DNA from: Bacteroidota bacterium
Lineage (GTDB): Bacteria > Bacteroidota > Bacteroidia > Chitinophagales > Chitinophagaceae
Assembly: GCA_023386235.1 (NCBI GenBank)
Contig: JAEWKC010000021.1
Location: 1-64,000, forward strand
DNA: 64,000 bases
Direction of reading: 5' to 3'
A program made the position numbers and the translations under genes. The notes beneath the pieces are model-generated. The model was not told where the DNA came from and searched no databases. It saw only the letters and a program-made list of their open reading frames with translations. Positions 55,660 to 63,540 of the stretch are shown here, one piece after another; position 1 is the stretch's first letter; each line of letters begins with the position of its first letter.

Positions 55660-55691
55660 AAAAACCGCCTTCTTCGTTATTACTCCGGCGG
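55660..55691 (-). terminator. Terminator/attenuator-like hairpin in the rplJ-rplL spacer
   Basis: On the minus strand CCGCC (55691-55687) pairs with GGCGG (55669-55665) across a 17-nt loop and is followed directly by TTTTT, 14 bp before the rplL ATG. A second short stem (TCCTTC/GAAGGA) lies upstream at about 55707-55728. The 137-bp spacer is long compared with 12 and 26 bp elsewhere in the operon. It may partly terminate, mark a processing site, or insulate rplL, whose product is needed in several copies per ribosome. Confidence 0.5.
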
Positions 55692-55783
55692 ATGGTTAAT
55701 GAAATTTTTCCTTCACTTATACCCGAAGGATTAGGTTTTTCTCTTGATTTATTTTTTATAAAAGTTCGGAGAATAATGTATGA

Positions 55784-56311
55784 TTAAGCCTGCGCTTTTT
55801 CTTCTAATGCTTTTACCAGGCTGGCCAGCTTGCTACCTGCGTTTAAGCCGCTGATAACATTTTGGGCAGGAGATTGAAGCAATGAAATGATTTCTCCAAT
55901 AAGCTCTTCCTTACCTTTAAGCGTTTTCAGAGCTTTCAGCTGATCGTCGCCTACATACACACTACCATCAACAAACGCCGCTTTCAGCACAGGTTTTTCG
56001 CCTTTTTCTTTACGAAAATCGCTAATGATGATAGCCGGATTTTTTGCATTGTTAGAAAACATCAGTGCAGTTACGTTGTGCAGAGAATCGTACACGCCGG
56101 CAAATCTTTCCGCATCCAAAGCCTCTAATGCTTTTTTGATTAAAGTGTTTTTGGCTACCTTCATTTCTACTTCTTTATCGTAGCATGCACGGCGTAGCGC
56201 ACCCACCTGATCAACAGTAAGAGATTCGGTATCCGTAAGGTAAAACGTATTATATTGGTTGAACTTTTCTTTCAAAAGTTCTATCACTTCATTTTTTTGT
56301 TCTTTAGTCAT
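55784..56311 (-). CDS. rplJ: Ribosomal protein L10 (uL10)
   Basis: 175 residues. N-terminal rRNA-binding domain with YLTDTESLTVDQVGALRRACYDKEVEMKVAKNTLIKKAL region features, ending in the C-terminal helix (about 140-175) that binds L12 dimers (NAGSKLASLVKALEEKAQ). It is the base of the ribosomal stalk and the usual autoregulator of its operon. It starts 12 bp after rplA. Confidence 0.97.
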   Translation of the reverse strand: MTKEQKNEVIELLKEKFNQYNTFYLTDTESLTVDQVGALRRACYDKEVEMKVAKNTLIKKALEALDAERFAGVYDSLHNVTALMFSNNAKNPAIIISDFRKEKGEKPVLKAAFVDGSVYVGDDQLKALKTLKGKEELIGEIISLLQSPAQNVISGLNAGSKLASLVKALEEKAQA

Positions 56312-56323
56312 TTATCAAAAATT

Positions 56324-57019
56324 TTAGTGTTGAACAGATTTGGTGTCTACAGAAATACCCGGACTCATGGTGCTGGCAACACTTACGCTTTTTACATAAG
56401 TACCTTTAGCTGCAGTAGGTTTTAATTTTATCAAAGCATTGATAAGTTCCTGACTGTTTTCTGCAATTTTTTCCGGAGTAAATGAAACTCTTCCGATTGA
56501 TGCGTGTACAATACCGGCTTTATCAACTTTAAAGGCAATTTTGCCACCTTTAACTTCGTTTACAGCCGCTGCCACATCGTTGGTAACAGTTCCTGTTTTG
56601 GGGTTAGGCATCAGGTTTCTGGGACCTAATACTTTACCTAGTCTACCGATTTTAGGCATTACAGAAGGTGTTGCAATAATTACATCAACATCAGTCCAAC
56701 CGCCATCTATTTTTGTAATAAATTCGTCTAAGCCTACAAAGTCTGCACCGGCAGCCTGTGCTTCCGCTTCTTTGTCGGGTGTACATAAAACCAATACTTT
56801 TTTGGTTTTACCGGTTCCGTGAGGAAGCGTAACGGTGCCGCGCACTTGCTGGTCGGCTTTTCTTGGGTCTACACCCAAACGTACGTGTAAATCTACAGAG
56901 CTATCAAACTTGGTAGTATTTATTTCTTTTACCAAAGCAGATGCTTCTGAAAGTGTATAGAATTTGTTTTTATCTATTTTAGCTTCTGCAGCTTTTCTTT
57001 TTTTCGAAATTTTTGCCAT
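56324..57019 (-). CDS. rplA: Ribosomal protein L1 (uL1)
   Basis: 231 residues, standard length. Domain features include FDSSVDLHVRLGVDPRKADQ, VRGTVTLPHGTGK, the GPRNLMPNPKTGTV segment that contacts 23S rRNA, and IGRVSFTPEKIAEN. It forms the L1 stalk that moves the E-site tRNA out. It starts 26 bp after rplK. Confidence 0.98.
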   Translation of the reverse strand: MAKISKKRKAAEAKIDKNKFYTLSEASALVKEINTTKFDSSVDLHVRLGVDPRKADQQVRGTVTLPHGTGKTKKVLVLCTPDKEAEAQAAGADFVGLDEFITKIDGGWTDVDVIIATPSVMPKIGRLGKVLGPRNLMPNPKTGTVTNDVAAAVNEVKGGKIAFKVDKAGIVHASIGRVSFTPEKIAENSQELINALIKLKPTAAKGTYVKSVSVASTMSPGISVDTKSVQH

Positions 57020-57045
57020 TTCAAATTAGTTTTAAGGATTAGTGG

Positions 57046-57489
57046 TTATTTTTCCCAAGGAGCGGCACCTTCTACAGTAATTCCCAGACTACGGGCTGTA
57101 CCGGCTACCATTTTCATTGCGCTCTCAACAGTAAAGCAGTTAAGATCGGGCATTTTGTCTTTTGCAATAGCCTCTACCTGTTCCCAGGTAACTTTTCCTA
57201 CTTTGTTGCGATTACTTTCCTTAGAACCTTTTTGAATTTTTGCTACTTCCATAAGTTGTACGGAAGCGGGGGCAGTTTTGATGACAAAGTCGAAAGACTT
57301 GTCAGAATAAACTGTGATTACTACCGGTAATACTTTGCCCGGCTTGTCTTGAGTTCTTGCATTGAATTGCTTACAGAACTCCATAATGTTCACACCTTTA
57401 GAACCCAATGCAGGGCCTACGGGTGGCGCAGGGTTGGCTTGTCCGCCTTTTACCTGCAACTTTACGAAACCTGAGATTTCTTTTGCCAT
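57046..57489 (-). CDS. rplK: Ribosomal protein L11 (uL11)
   Basis: 147 residues. Proline-rich GGQANPAPPVGPALGSKGVNIMEFCKQFNART is the N-terminal thiostrepton-region domain; the C-terminal rRNA-binding domain has MPDLNCFTVESAMKMVAGTARSLGI. First gene of rplKAJL here. In most Bacteroidota secE and nusG precede it; here the upstream neighbour is a YcxB-like gene instead. A -7 box lies at 57576-57583. Confidence 0.98.
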   Translation of the reverse strand: MAKEISGFVKLQVKGGQANPAPPVGPALGSKGVNIMEFCKQFNARTQDKPGKVLPVVITVYSDKSFDFVIKTAPASVQLMEVAKIQKGSKESNRNKVGKVTWEQVEAIAKDKMPDLNCFTVESAMKMVAGTARSLGITVEGAAPWEK

Positions 57490-57575
57490 TTTTAATTAAT
57501 TTTTTGGTGATAACGTATCGCTTCAAGGCGAAACTCCCAACTAAAACATTTCTTATAAAGAACTATTTGGGGGTG

Positions 57576-57583
57576 CAAAGGTA
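57576..57583 (-). promoter_or_regulatory. Candidate -7 box of rplK
   Basis: The minus strand reads TACCTTTG, an exact TAnnTTTG match, giving a leader of about 80 nt. A promoter here is expected because rplK is not preceded by secE-nusG. Confidence 0.55.
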
Positions 57584-57671
57584 TGATTATTATTTATAAT
57601 AACCCTTATTTTTTAGAAGACTTTTATAAAAATCCTTTAGAGTATGGCTATTCTTCTCTAAGTTCTGTCTT

Positions 57672-58157
57672 TTAATATTTTCCTATTCTTATATTATTCA
57701 TCAGTAATTTAGTGATCTCCCTTCTTTGTTCTATATTAATATCGTCTTTGGGAATCAGAAAAAAAGCACGCTTATTAAAATATAAATGGTAAAAATTATC
57801 TGTTTCAAAAAAGTTTGAAAACCTGCTCCATTCCCATTCTGTACGCCCCCTTTCATTTTCGATACTTAAATAACTGGGAGAAAAATAAGCTATAAACTCA
57901 TCTTTAAATACCGGCTTGCTTTTATTGTAAATCATTACAGGCAAAATATAAAATACCGCCACAAAAAACGCCAGCCAGATAATGGAGGCCAATAAAAATA
58001 TTTGTGGCTGTATTTTCCGCATAAAAAGAAAAATACCGGCAACCAGAGAAAACAAAACGGTAACAATGGCAAGAATTCTAATATCGGGTCTTGTGATGAA
58101 ATGATAGCGTAAAGCCTGAATTACTTTTTTCTTATCGTAGGTAATTGCTACTTGCAT
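57672..58157 (-). CDS. YcxB-like membrane protein
   Basis: 161 residues. Two membrane helices at about 27-47 and 52-77, then a soluble C-terminal domain (about 85-161) with ENERGRTEWEWSRFSNFFETDNFYHLYFNKRAFFLIPK-type residues, the pattern of the YcxB-like C-terminal domain. Function is unknown for the family. It stands upstream of rplK on the same strand with 182 bp between, so it is probably a separate unit, and it is divergent from nuoA. Confidence 0.78.
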   Translation of the reverse strand: MQVAITYDKKKVIQALRYHFITRPDIRILAIVTVLFSLVAGIFLFMRKIQPQIFLLASIIWLAFFVAVFYILPVMIYNKSKPVFKDEFIAYFSPSYLSIENERGRTEWEWSRFSNFFETDNFYHLYFNKRAFFLIPKDDINIEQRREITKLLMNNIRIGKY

Positions 58158-58318
58158 TATATATGATTGAGTATTTTAAATGAGTAAATGTAGTAAATCA
58201 AAATCACTCCCGCTTCGTATTGCAACACTAAATATTCTTTAAATTTACCATTCTTTCTAAAAACACCGCAATTAAAATGTTTTGCTTCTAAAAAATATAT
58301 TTTAATAACATATTTTGT

Positions 58319-58326
58319 TACATTTG
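58319..58326 (+). promoter_or_regulatory. Candidate -7 box of the nuo operon
   Basis: TACATTTG matches TAnnTTTG, 35 bp before the nuoA ATG. A TTTG at 58281 is too far upstream to be its -33 box. Confidence 0.5.
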
Positions 58327-58361
58327 CAGGTATTCAAGGAAACAAAATCTAATTTATACAA

Positions 58362-58772
58362 ATGCTGAATATTTTGTTAGCCTTTCAGGCAAATAATACA
58401 ACTGCGGCCGGCACATCATTAGACTTTCTGCCTATAGTTATTCAAATTTTGTTCGCCACGGTTTTTGTGGTAGCAATGGTAGCTATTTCCAGAATGCTGG
58501 GTCCCAAAAGACCCACCGAAGAAAAGCTAAAACAGTTTACCGGCGGTATTCCCACCCATGGCGATGCCCGGCAACCCATTTCGGTTAAATACTTCTTAGT
58601 GGCAATATTATTTGTGCTATTTGATGTAGAGGTAATATTTTTTTACCCTTATGCCGTAAACTTTAAAGCGCTTGGCTGGCTGGGCTTTTGGGAAGTGCTG
58701 CTGTTTGTAAGCTTATTTGCACTTGGGCTGATATATATATTCAAAAAGGGAGCTCTTAAGTGGGAAGACTAA
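58362..58772 (+). CDS. nuoA: NADH-quinone oxidoreductase subunit A
   Basis: 136 residues with three membrane helices (about 22-42, 83-103, 108-130). Conserved features are GPKRPTEEKLKQFTGGIP on the loop, KYFLVAILFVLFDVEVIFFYPYAV (the Asp/Glu-containing second helix) and a C-terminal FKKGALKWED. Membrane-arm subunit at the quinone site of complex I. First gene of the nuo cluster. Confidence 0.97.
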   Translation: MLNILLAFQANNTTAAGTSLDFLPIVIQILFATVFVVAMVAISRMLGPKRPTEEKLKQFTGGIPTHGDARQPISVKYFLVAILFVLFDVEVIFFYPYAVNFKALGWLGFWEVLLFVSLFALGLIYIFKKGALKWED

Positions 58773-58800
58773 GAGCCGCTAAATATAGGAGAAAAAAATT

Positions 58801-59391
58801 ATGGCACGTCCGGTAAGATTTAATATAAACGCAAAACAAGCTGATATACAGGATAACGTGGGCCTTACTTCCATTCCGGAAGGCTTACAGGGAGAAGGAT
58901 ATTTTGCTACTTCTCTGGAAAGTATCATTGGTTTAGGCAGGCAGTTTTCTTTATGGCCGCTACCCTTTGCCACATCCTGCTGCGGCATTGAATTTATGGC
59001 CACCGTAGCCGCTAATTACGATATCGGGAGATTTGGCTCTGAAAGAATGGCGCACACGCCACGCCAATGCGATTTGCTAATGGTAATGGGTACTATCTCC
59101 AAAAAAATGGCACCCGTAATTAAAGAAACCTATATACAAATGACCGAGCCACGCTGGGTAATGGCCGTAGGAGCATGCGCCTCATCAGGAGGAATATTTG
59201 ATACCTATAGTGTATTGCAGGGCATTGACCAGATAGTACCCGTAGATGTATATGTACCGGGCTGCCCTCCAAGGCCTGAGGCCATTTTAGATGCCTTATT
59301 AAACATTCAGGAATTGTCCAGAAAAGAAAGCCTGAGACGAAGGAACAGCGAACATTATAAAGCGCTCCTGGGAACTTACGGCATAAAATAG
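58801..59391 (+). CDS. nuoB: NADH-quinone oxidoreductase subunit B
   Basis: 196 residues. The N2 [4Fe-4S] ligands are present: Cys60 and Cys61 (TSCCGIEF), Cys126 (VGACASSGG) and Cys155 (PGCPPRPE). It carries the terminal cluster that passes electrons to quinone. It starts 28 bp after nuoA. Confidence 0.98.
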   Translation: MARPVRFNINAKQADIQDNVGLTSIPEGLQGEGYFATSLESIIGLGRQFSLWPLPFATSCCGIEFMATVAANYDIGRFGSERMAHTPRQCDLLMVMGTISKKMAPVIKETYIQMTEPRWVMAVGACASSGGIFDTYSVLQGIDQIVPVDVYVPGCPPRPEAILDALLNIQELSRKESLRRRNSEHYKALLGTYGIK

Positions 59392-59407
59392 CATTATTTT
59401 AAGTAAT

Positions 59408-59905
59408 ATGACAAACGAATCTGTAAAAGAGAAATTAATAGAAAAATTTGGCGACAGATTATCTGCCTTCAACGAACCCTATGGCATGCTGGAGTTTGTG
59501 ATAAATGCCGATGATAATATAGAAGTGCTGGATGTATTGTATAAGGAAGAAGATTTTGGATTTCGTTTTCTTACCGATGTTACAGCGGTTCACTTTCCCG
59601 ACAATGCAGGCAGAGAGTTTATGGTAGTATATCACCTACACAACCTTTTCGCCAATTTCAGAATGCGCATAAAAACTTATTTAGATAAAGAAAACCTCAA
59701 CATCTTGTCTGCAACCGTGCTATTTGAATCGGCTAACTGGCAGGAAAGAGAGATATATGACAATTTTGGAATTAATTTTCTAAATCATCCCAATCTAAAA
59801 CGTATACTTAATTCCGACGAAATGGACTATCATCCTTTAAGAAAAGAATATCCATTGGAAGACCAGTCACGCATAGACAAGGATGATGCAATGTTTGGCA
59901 GATAG
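59408..59905 (+). CDS. nuoC: NADH-quinone oxidoreductase subunit C
   Basis: 165 residues, the separate (not NuoCD fused) form. Conserved block NWQEREIYDNFGINFLNHPNLKRILN region and HPLRKEYPLE at the C-terminus. Peripheral-arm subunit. It starts 16 bp after nuoB. Confidence 0.97.
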   Translation: MTNESVKEKLIEKFGDRLSAFNEPYGMLEFVINADDNIEVLDVLYKEEDFGFRFLTDVTAVHFPDNAGREFMVVYHLHNLFANFRMRIKTYLDKENLNILSATVLFESANWQEREIYDNFGINFLNHPNLKRILNSDEMDYHPLRKEYPLEDQSRIDKDDAMFGR

Positions 59906-59978
59906 TTTTTTGAGCAACGGGTTCGGGCTTTGGATAAAATTGAAAATAGCAACCCGAAAAAATTAATTTATTCGAATA

Positions 59979-61217
59979 ATGGTAGAAGAAAAGATACAAC
60001 ACGACAATATTAACCTCCCCGAAGGGTCTATAGAAAAAGTAACCACTACTTTAAATCTGGGTCCCGCACACCCGGCCGTACACGGTGTGTTTCAAAATAT
60101 TTTGGAATTGGATGGTGAACGTATCGTTTCCAGCGAACAAACCGTTGGGTATATTCATCGTGCATTTGAAAAAATTGCCGAACACAGACCTTTATATCAG
60201 ATAACACCGCTTACAGACAGGCTAAACTATTGCAGCAGCCCCATCAACAATATGGGATGGCATATGACCTGCGAAAAACTATTGAAGATACAAACCCCTA
60301 AGCGTGTAGATTACCTTAGAGTAATCATTATGGAATTGTCGCGCATAACAGATCATATCATTTGTAATACAATTATATTACAAGACTGCGGTGCGTCTAC
60401 TCCTTTCATCTATCTGATGCAGGACAGAGAATTTATATACGAAATATACGAAGAGGTTTGCGGCTCACGCTTAACTACCAATATTGGCAGAATAGGCGGG
60501 TTTGAACGTAACTTCAATGAAGTAGCACTGGCTAAGATTGAAAAATTCATTGAAACATTTCCCAAAAAACTCAAAGAGTTTGAAAGCCTTACCCAGCGCA
60601 ACAGAATATTTATGGACAGGGTGATAGGCGTTTCGGGGATTTCCGCTGAAAGGGCGTTGAACTATGGCTTCACCGGGCCCAACTTAAGAGCCACCGGCGT
60701 AGATTATGATGTGCGCGTGCATACGCCCTACTCCAGCTATGAAGATTTTGATTTCACCATTCCGGTTGGCAGTACCGGAGATGTGTACGACAGGTACCTG
60801 GTTCGCAATCAAGAAATGTGGCAGTCCCACAGCATTATAAAACAAGCTTACGAAAAACTAAAACAATTTAAGGGAGCCGAAGCAGAGGTATATCATGCCG
60901 ATGTGCCCGAATATTATCTGCCTGAAAAACAGGATGTTTATACAAAAATGGAAGCCCTGATCTGGCATTTCAAAATCGTAATGGGCGAAACTGAAATACC
61001 GGCAGGTGAAGTCTACCACTCTGTGGAAGGAGGAAACGGAGAATTGGGCTTTTATCTGATCAGCGATGGAGGAAGAACCCCATATAGGCTGCATTTCCGC
61101 CGTCCGTGCTTTTTGTATTACCAGGCCTTTAATGAATTGGTGGCAGGACAACTGCTGAGCGATGCCGTTGTTTGCATGAGCAGCCTGAACCTGATTGCCG
61201 GAGAAATGGACGCATAA
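59979..61217 (+). CDS. nuoD: NADH-quinone oxidoreductase subunit D
   Basis: 412 residues. Family features are LNLGPAHPAVHG (quinone-site His), YCSSPINNMGW, RIGGFERNF and the C-terminal MSSLNLIAGEMD. It forms the quinone cavity with NuoB. The 73-bp gap after nuoC holds nothing recognisable. Confidence 0.98.
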   Translation: MVEEKIQHDNINLPEGSIEKVTTTLNLGPAHPAVHGVFQNILELDGERIVSSEQTVGYIHRAFEKIAEHRPLYQITPLTDRLNYCSSPINNMGWHMTCEKLLKIQTPKRVDYLRVIIMELSRITDHIICNTIILQDCGASTPFIYLMQDREFIYEIYEEVCGSRLTTNIGRIGGFERNFNEVALAKIEKFIETFPKKLKEFESLTQRNRIFMDRVIGVSGISAERALNYGFTGPNLRATGVDYDVRVHTPYSSYEDFDFTIPVGSTGDVYDRYLVRNQEMWQSHSIIKQAYEKLKQFKGAEAEVYHADVPEYYLPEKQDVYTKMEALIWHFKIVMGETEIPAGEVYHSVEGGNGELGFYLISDGGRTPYRLHFRRPCFLYYQAFNELVAGQLLSDAVVCMSSLNLIAGEMDA

Positions 61218-61251
61218 AAACTAAAACAGATTTTTTTGATTTAATAAGAAT

Positions 61252-61752
61252 ATGACAAAGTTTTCTGAAGAGCAACTAAAAAAAGTAGAAGAAGTTATAG
61301 CCCGCTACCCTGAAGGAATGCAGAAAAGCGCGCTTTTGCCTTTGCTGCACATGGCTCAATTGCAAAATAACGGCTGGCTTGATACTCCTGTAATGGATTA
61401 TGTAGCCGAATTATTACAAATAGAGCCCATTGAAGTATATGAAGTAGCTACTTTCTATACCATGTTCAATACAAAACCCGTAGGCAAGTATGTGCTGGAA
61501 GTATGCCAAACAGGGCCGTGTATGCTCAACGGAAGCGACAACATAATTAAGTATATTAGCGAAAGGCTAAACATTCAACCGGGAGAAACTACTACCGATG
61601 GAATGTTTACACTAAAAGTAGCAGAATGCCTTGGCGCATGTGGCTATGCCCCCATGTTGCAATTAGGCAAGTTTTATAAAGAGCATCTTACTAAAGAAAA
61701 AGTAGATGCGCTGATTGAAGAATGTTACAACGGTAAAGTCGTAACGCAATAA
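61252..61752 (+). CDS. nuoE: NADH-quinone oxidoreductase subunit E
   Basis: 166 residues, thioredoxin-like. N1a [2Fe-2S] ligands lie in CQTGPCMLNG and CLGACGYAPM. Part of the NADH-dehydrogenase module with NuoF and NuoG. A 142-bp gap separates it from nuoF. Confidence 0.97.
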   Translation: MTKFSEEQLKKVEEVIARYPEGMQKSALLPLLHMAQLQNNGWLDTPVMDYVAELLQIEPIEVYEVATFYTMFNTKPVGKYVLEVCQTGPCMLNGSDNIIKYISERLNIQPGETTTDGMFTLKVAECLGACGYAPMLQLGKFYKEHLTKEKVDALIEECYNGKVVTQ

Positions 61753-61894
61753 ACAAAAGAAATTAATAAAGTAAATCTCTTTTATACACATGAAACGAAG
61801 CATGATAGGTTATTCTCACACTAAGATATGTATATGCGGAGTTCCATACTTGTCTCATTTAAAGCGAAGAGACCATTAAAAAATAAAAATTAGG
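61753..61894 (+). other. Non-coding gap between nuoE and nuoF
   Basis: 142 bp with a short stem (GTCTC 61852-61856, GAGAC 61869-61873) just before the nuoF ribosome-binding region (TAGG). A 29-codon frame at 61790-61879 has no coding character. No terminator T-run or clear promoter is seen. Confidence 0.5.
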
Positions 61895-63244
61895 ATGAAA
61901 TTACTTTTAGAAAATGCACATATTGAGGGAATCCGTTATTACGATGCTTATCGTAAACACGGAGGCTATCGCAGTGTGGAAAAAGCCTTAAAAATGTCGC
62001 CCGACGAAATTGTGGAAGAAGTAAAGAAAAGCGGCTTGCGAGGCAGAGGAGGCGCGGGATTTCCTACCGGGCTAAAATGGTCTTTCTTAGCAAAGCCCGA
62101 AGGCGTGCCACGCCATCTGGTTTGCAACGCCGACGAGTCGGAGCCGGGCACTTTTAAGGATCGTTATTTAATGGAGTTTCTTCCACATCTGCTTATAGAA
62201 GGATTGATTGTCTCCAGCTATGCATTAGGCTCTAATCATACCTATATTTATATCAGAGGAGAGTATGCCTGGATACCCGACATACTAGAACAGGCCATTC
62301 AGGAAGCAAAGAACAACGGCTGGCTGGGTAAAAATATTCAAAACAGCGGCTTCGACTGTGAAATATACGTGCACAGAGGAGCCGGAGCCTATATTTGTGG
62401 TGAGGAAACCGCTTTGCTCGAAAGCTTAGAAGGCAAAAGAGGCAACCCAAGAATAAAACCTCCGTTTCCAGCCGTAAAAGGCGCTTGGGGCAGGCCGACA
62501 GTGGTAAATAACGTAGAAACGCTTGCTTCTGTGGTTCCCGTAATCAATATGGGTGGCGAGGAATACGGAAAAATAGGCGTAGGACGCTCAACCGGCACCA
62601 AACTCATTTCCGCTTGCGGCAATATCAATAAGCCGGGCGTCTACGAAATTCCATTTGACCTTTCTGTAGAAGATTTCATTTACAGCGACGAATGGTGCGG
62701 CGGCATACCTAACGGAAAAAAACTTAAGGCCTGTGTGCCCGGAGGCTCTTCCGTACCCATGCTTCCAACGGGTTTGTTGCTAACTACATCAACCGGAGAA
62801 AAAAGATTAATGAACTATGAAAGCCTGTCTGAAGGAGGCTTTCAAACCGGCACCATGCTTGGCTCGGGAGGTTTTATAGTATTGGACGAAGATCAGTGCG
62901 TAGTCAATTACACGTATACCATAGCACGTTTTTATCGTCATGAAAGTTGCGGGCAATGCTCTCCGTGCCGGGAAGGAACAGGCTGGATGGAAAAAATATT
63001 GAAAAATATAGAAGAGGGGAAAGGCAAAATGAGCGATATAGATTTGTTGTGGGATATACAAAGTAAAATAGAAGGAAATACTATTTGCCCCTTGGGAGAT
63101 GCAGCAGCATGGCCGGTAGCGGCATCCATCAGGCATTTCAGAGAAGAGTTTGAATGGCACATTACCAATCCCGAAGAGGCGCTAACAAGAAATTATGGCC
63201 TGGCTAACTATGCGGAGCCAAGAAAAATAGAGGCAGTAGTTTAA
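61895..63244 (+). CDS. nuoF: NADH-quinone oxidoreductase subunit F
   Basis: 449 residues. NADH/FMN binding: GLRGRGGAGFPTGLKW and CNADESEPGTFKDR, plus GAGAYICGEETALLES. N3 [4Fe-4S] ligands are in ESCGQCSPCREG and the later TICPLGDAA cysteine. This is the NADH-oxidising, FMN-containing subunit. Confidence 0.98.
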   Translation: MKLLLENAHIEGIRYYDAYRKHGGYRSVEKALKMSPDEIVEEVKKSGLRGRGGAGFPTGLKWSFLAKPEGVPRHLVCNADESEPGTFKDRYLMEFLPHLLIEGLIVSSYALGSNHTYIYIRGEYAWIPDILEQAIQEAKNNGWLGKNIQNSGFDCEIYVHRGAGAYICGEETALLESLEGKRGNPRIKPPFPAVKGAWGRPTVVNNVETLASVVPVINMGGEEYGKIGVGRSTGTKLISACGNINKPGVYEIPFDLSVEDFIYSDEWCGGIPNGKKLKACVPGGSSVPMLPTGLLLTTSTGEKRLMNYESLSEGGFQTGTMLGSGGFIVLDEDQCVVNYTYTIARFYRHESCGQCSPCREGTGWMEKILKNIEEGKGKMSDIDLLWDIQSKIEGNTICPLGDAAAWPVAASIRHFREEFEWHITNPEEALTRNYGLANYAEPRKIEAVV

Positions 63245-63540
63245 CATGCCAAAATGATTTATTTGCGAATGATTGGCAATGGCAGGAAGAATATGTTTTT
63301 AGAGTCTTTCTCACGCATTGTCAAAAGAGCGCAAAAAATATTTAAAAGAATATTCTTTTAAATAAAAATTTAAGTATTAAAAACGCAGGATTTATTTAAA
63401 AAACTAAATCGTGTGAACAAATAGATAATGATTTTTCTGCTTTAAAAGTGCATCCGGCGCGGTAAAGCATTGTGTACATTGAATTGCGTTATTCGCAAAA
63501 AGTGGAAAGTTTTATTCTAAAAAAAATTGAAATTTAAGCA
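63245..63540 (+). other. 296-bp non-coding gap between nuoF and nuoG
   Basis: No gene is seen. A 36-codon frame at 63254-63364 has no recognisable character. The gap holds the 26-bp palindrome at 63339-63364 and A+T-rich sequence up to nuoG. No promoter box could be assigned with confidence. Confidence 0.6.
63339..63364. repeat. 26-bp perfect palindrome in the nuoF-nuoG gap
   Basis: The left half TATTTAAAAGAAT (63339-63351) is exactly complementary to the right half (63352-63364), with no spacer. In RNA it would give a stem of about 11 bp with a 4-nt loop, followed by A-rich rather than U-rich sequence, so it is not a standard terminator. It could be a protein-binding site or an RNase processing/stability hairpin. 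Confidence 0.75.

Noticed and set aside
61790..61879. 29-codon frame starting with ATG between nuoE and nuoF
   Set aside because: No ribosome-binding site pattern, no recognisable family and no coding signature; more likely chance in a spacer.
63254..63364. 36-codon frame between nuoF and nuoG
   Set aside because: Its last third is made of the palindrome itself and no family is recognisable.
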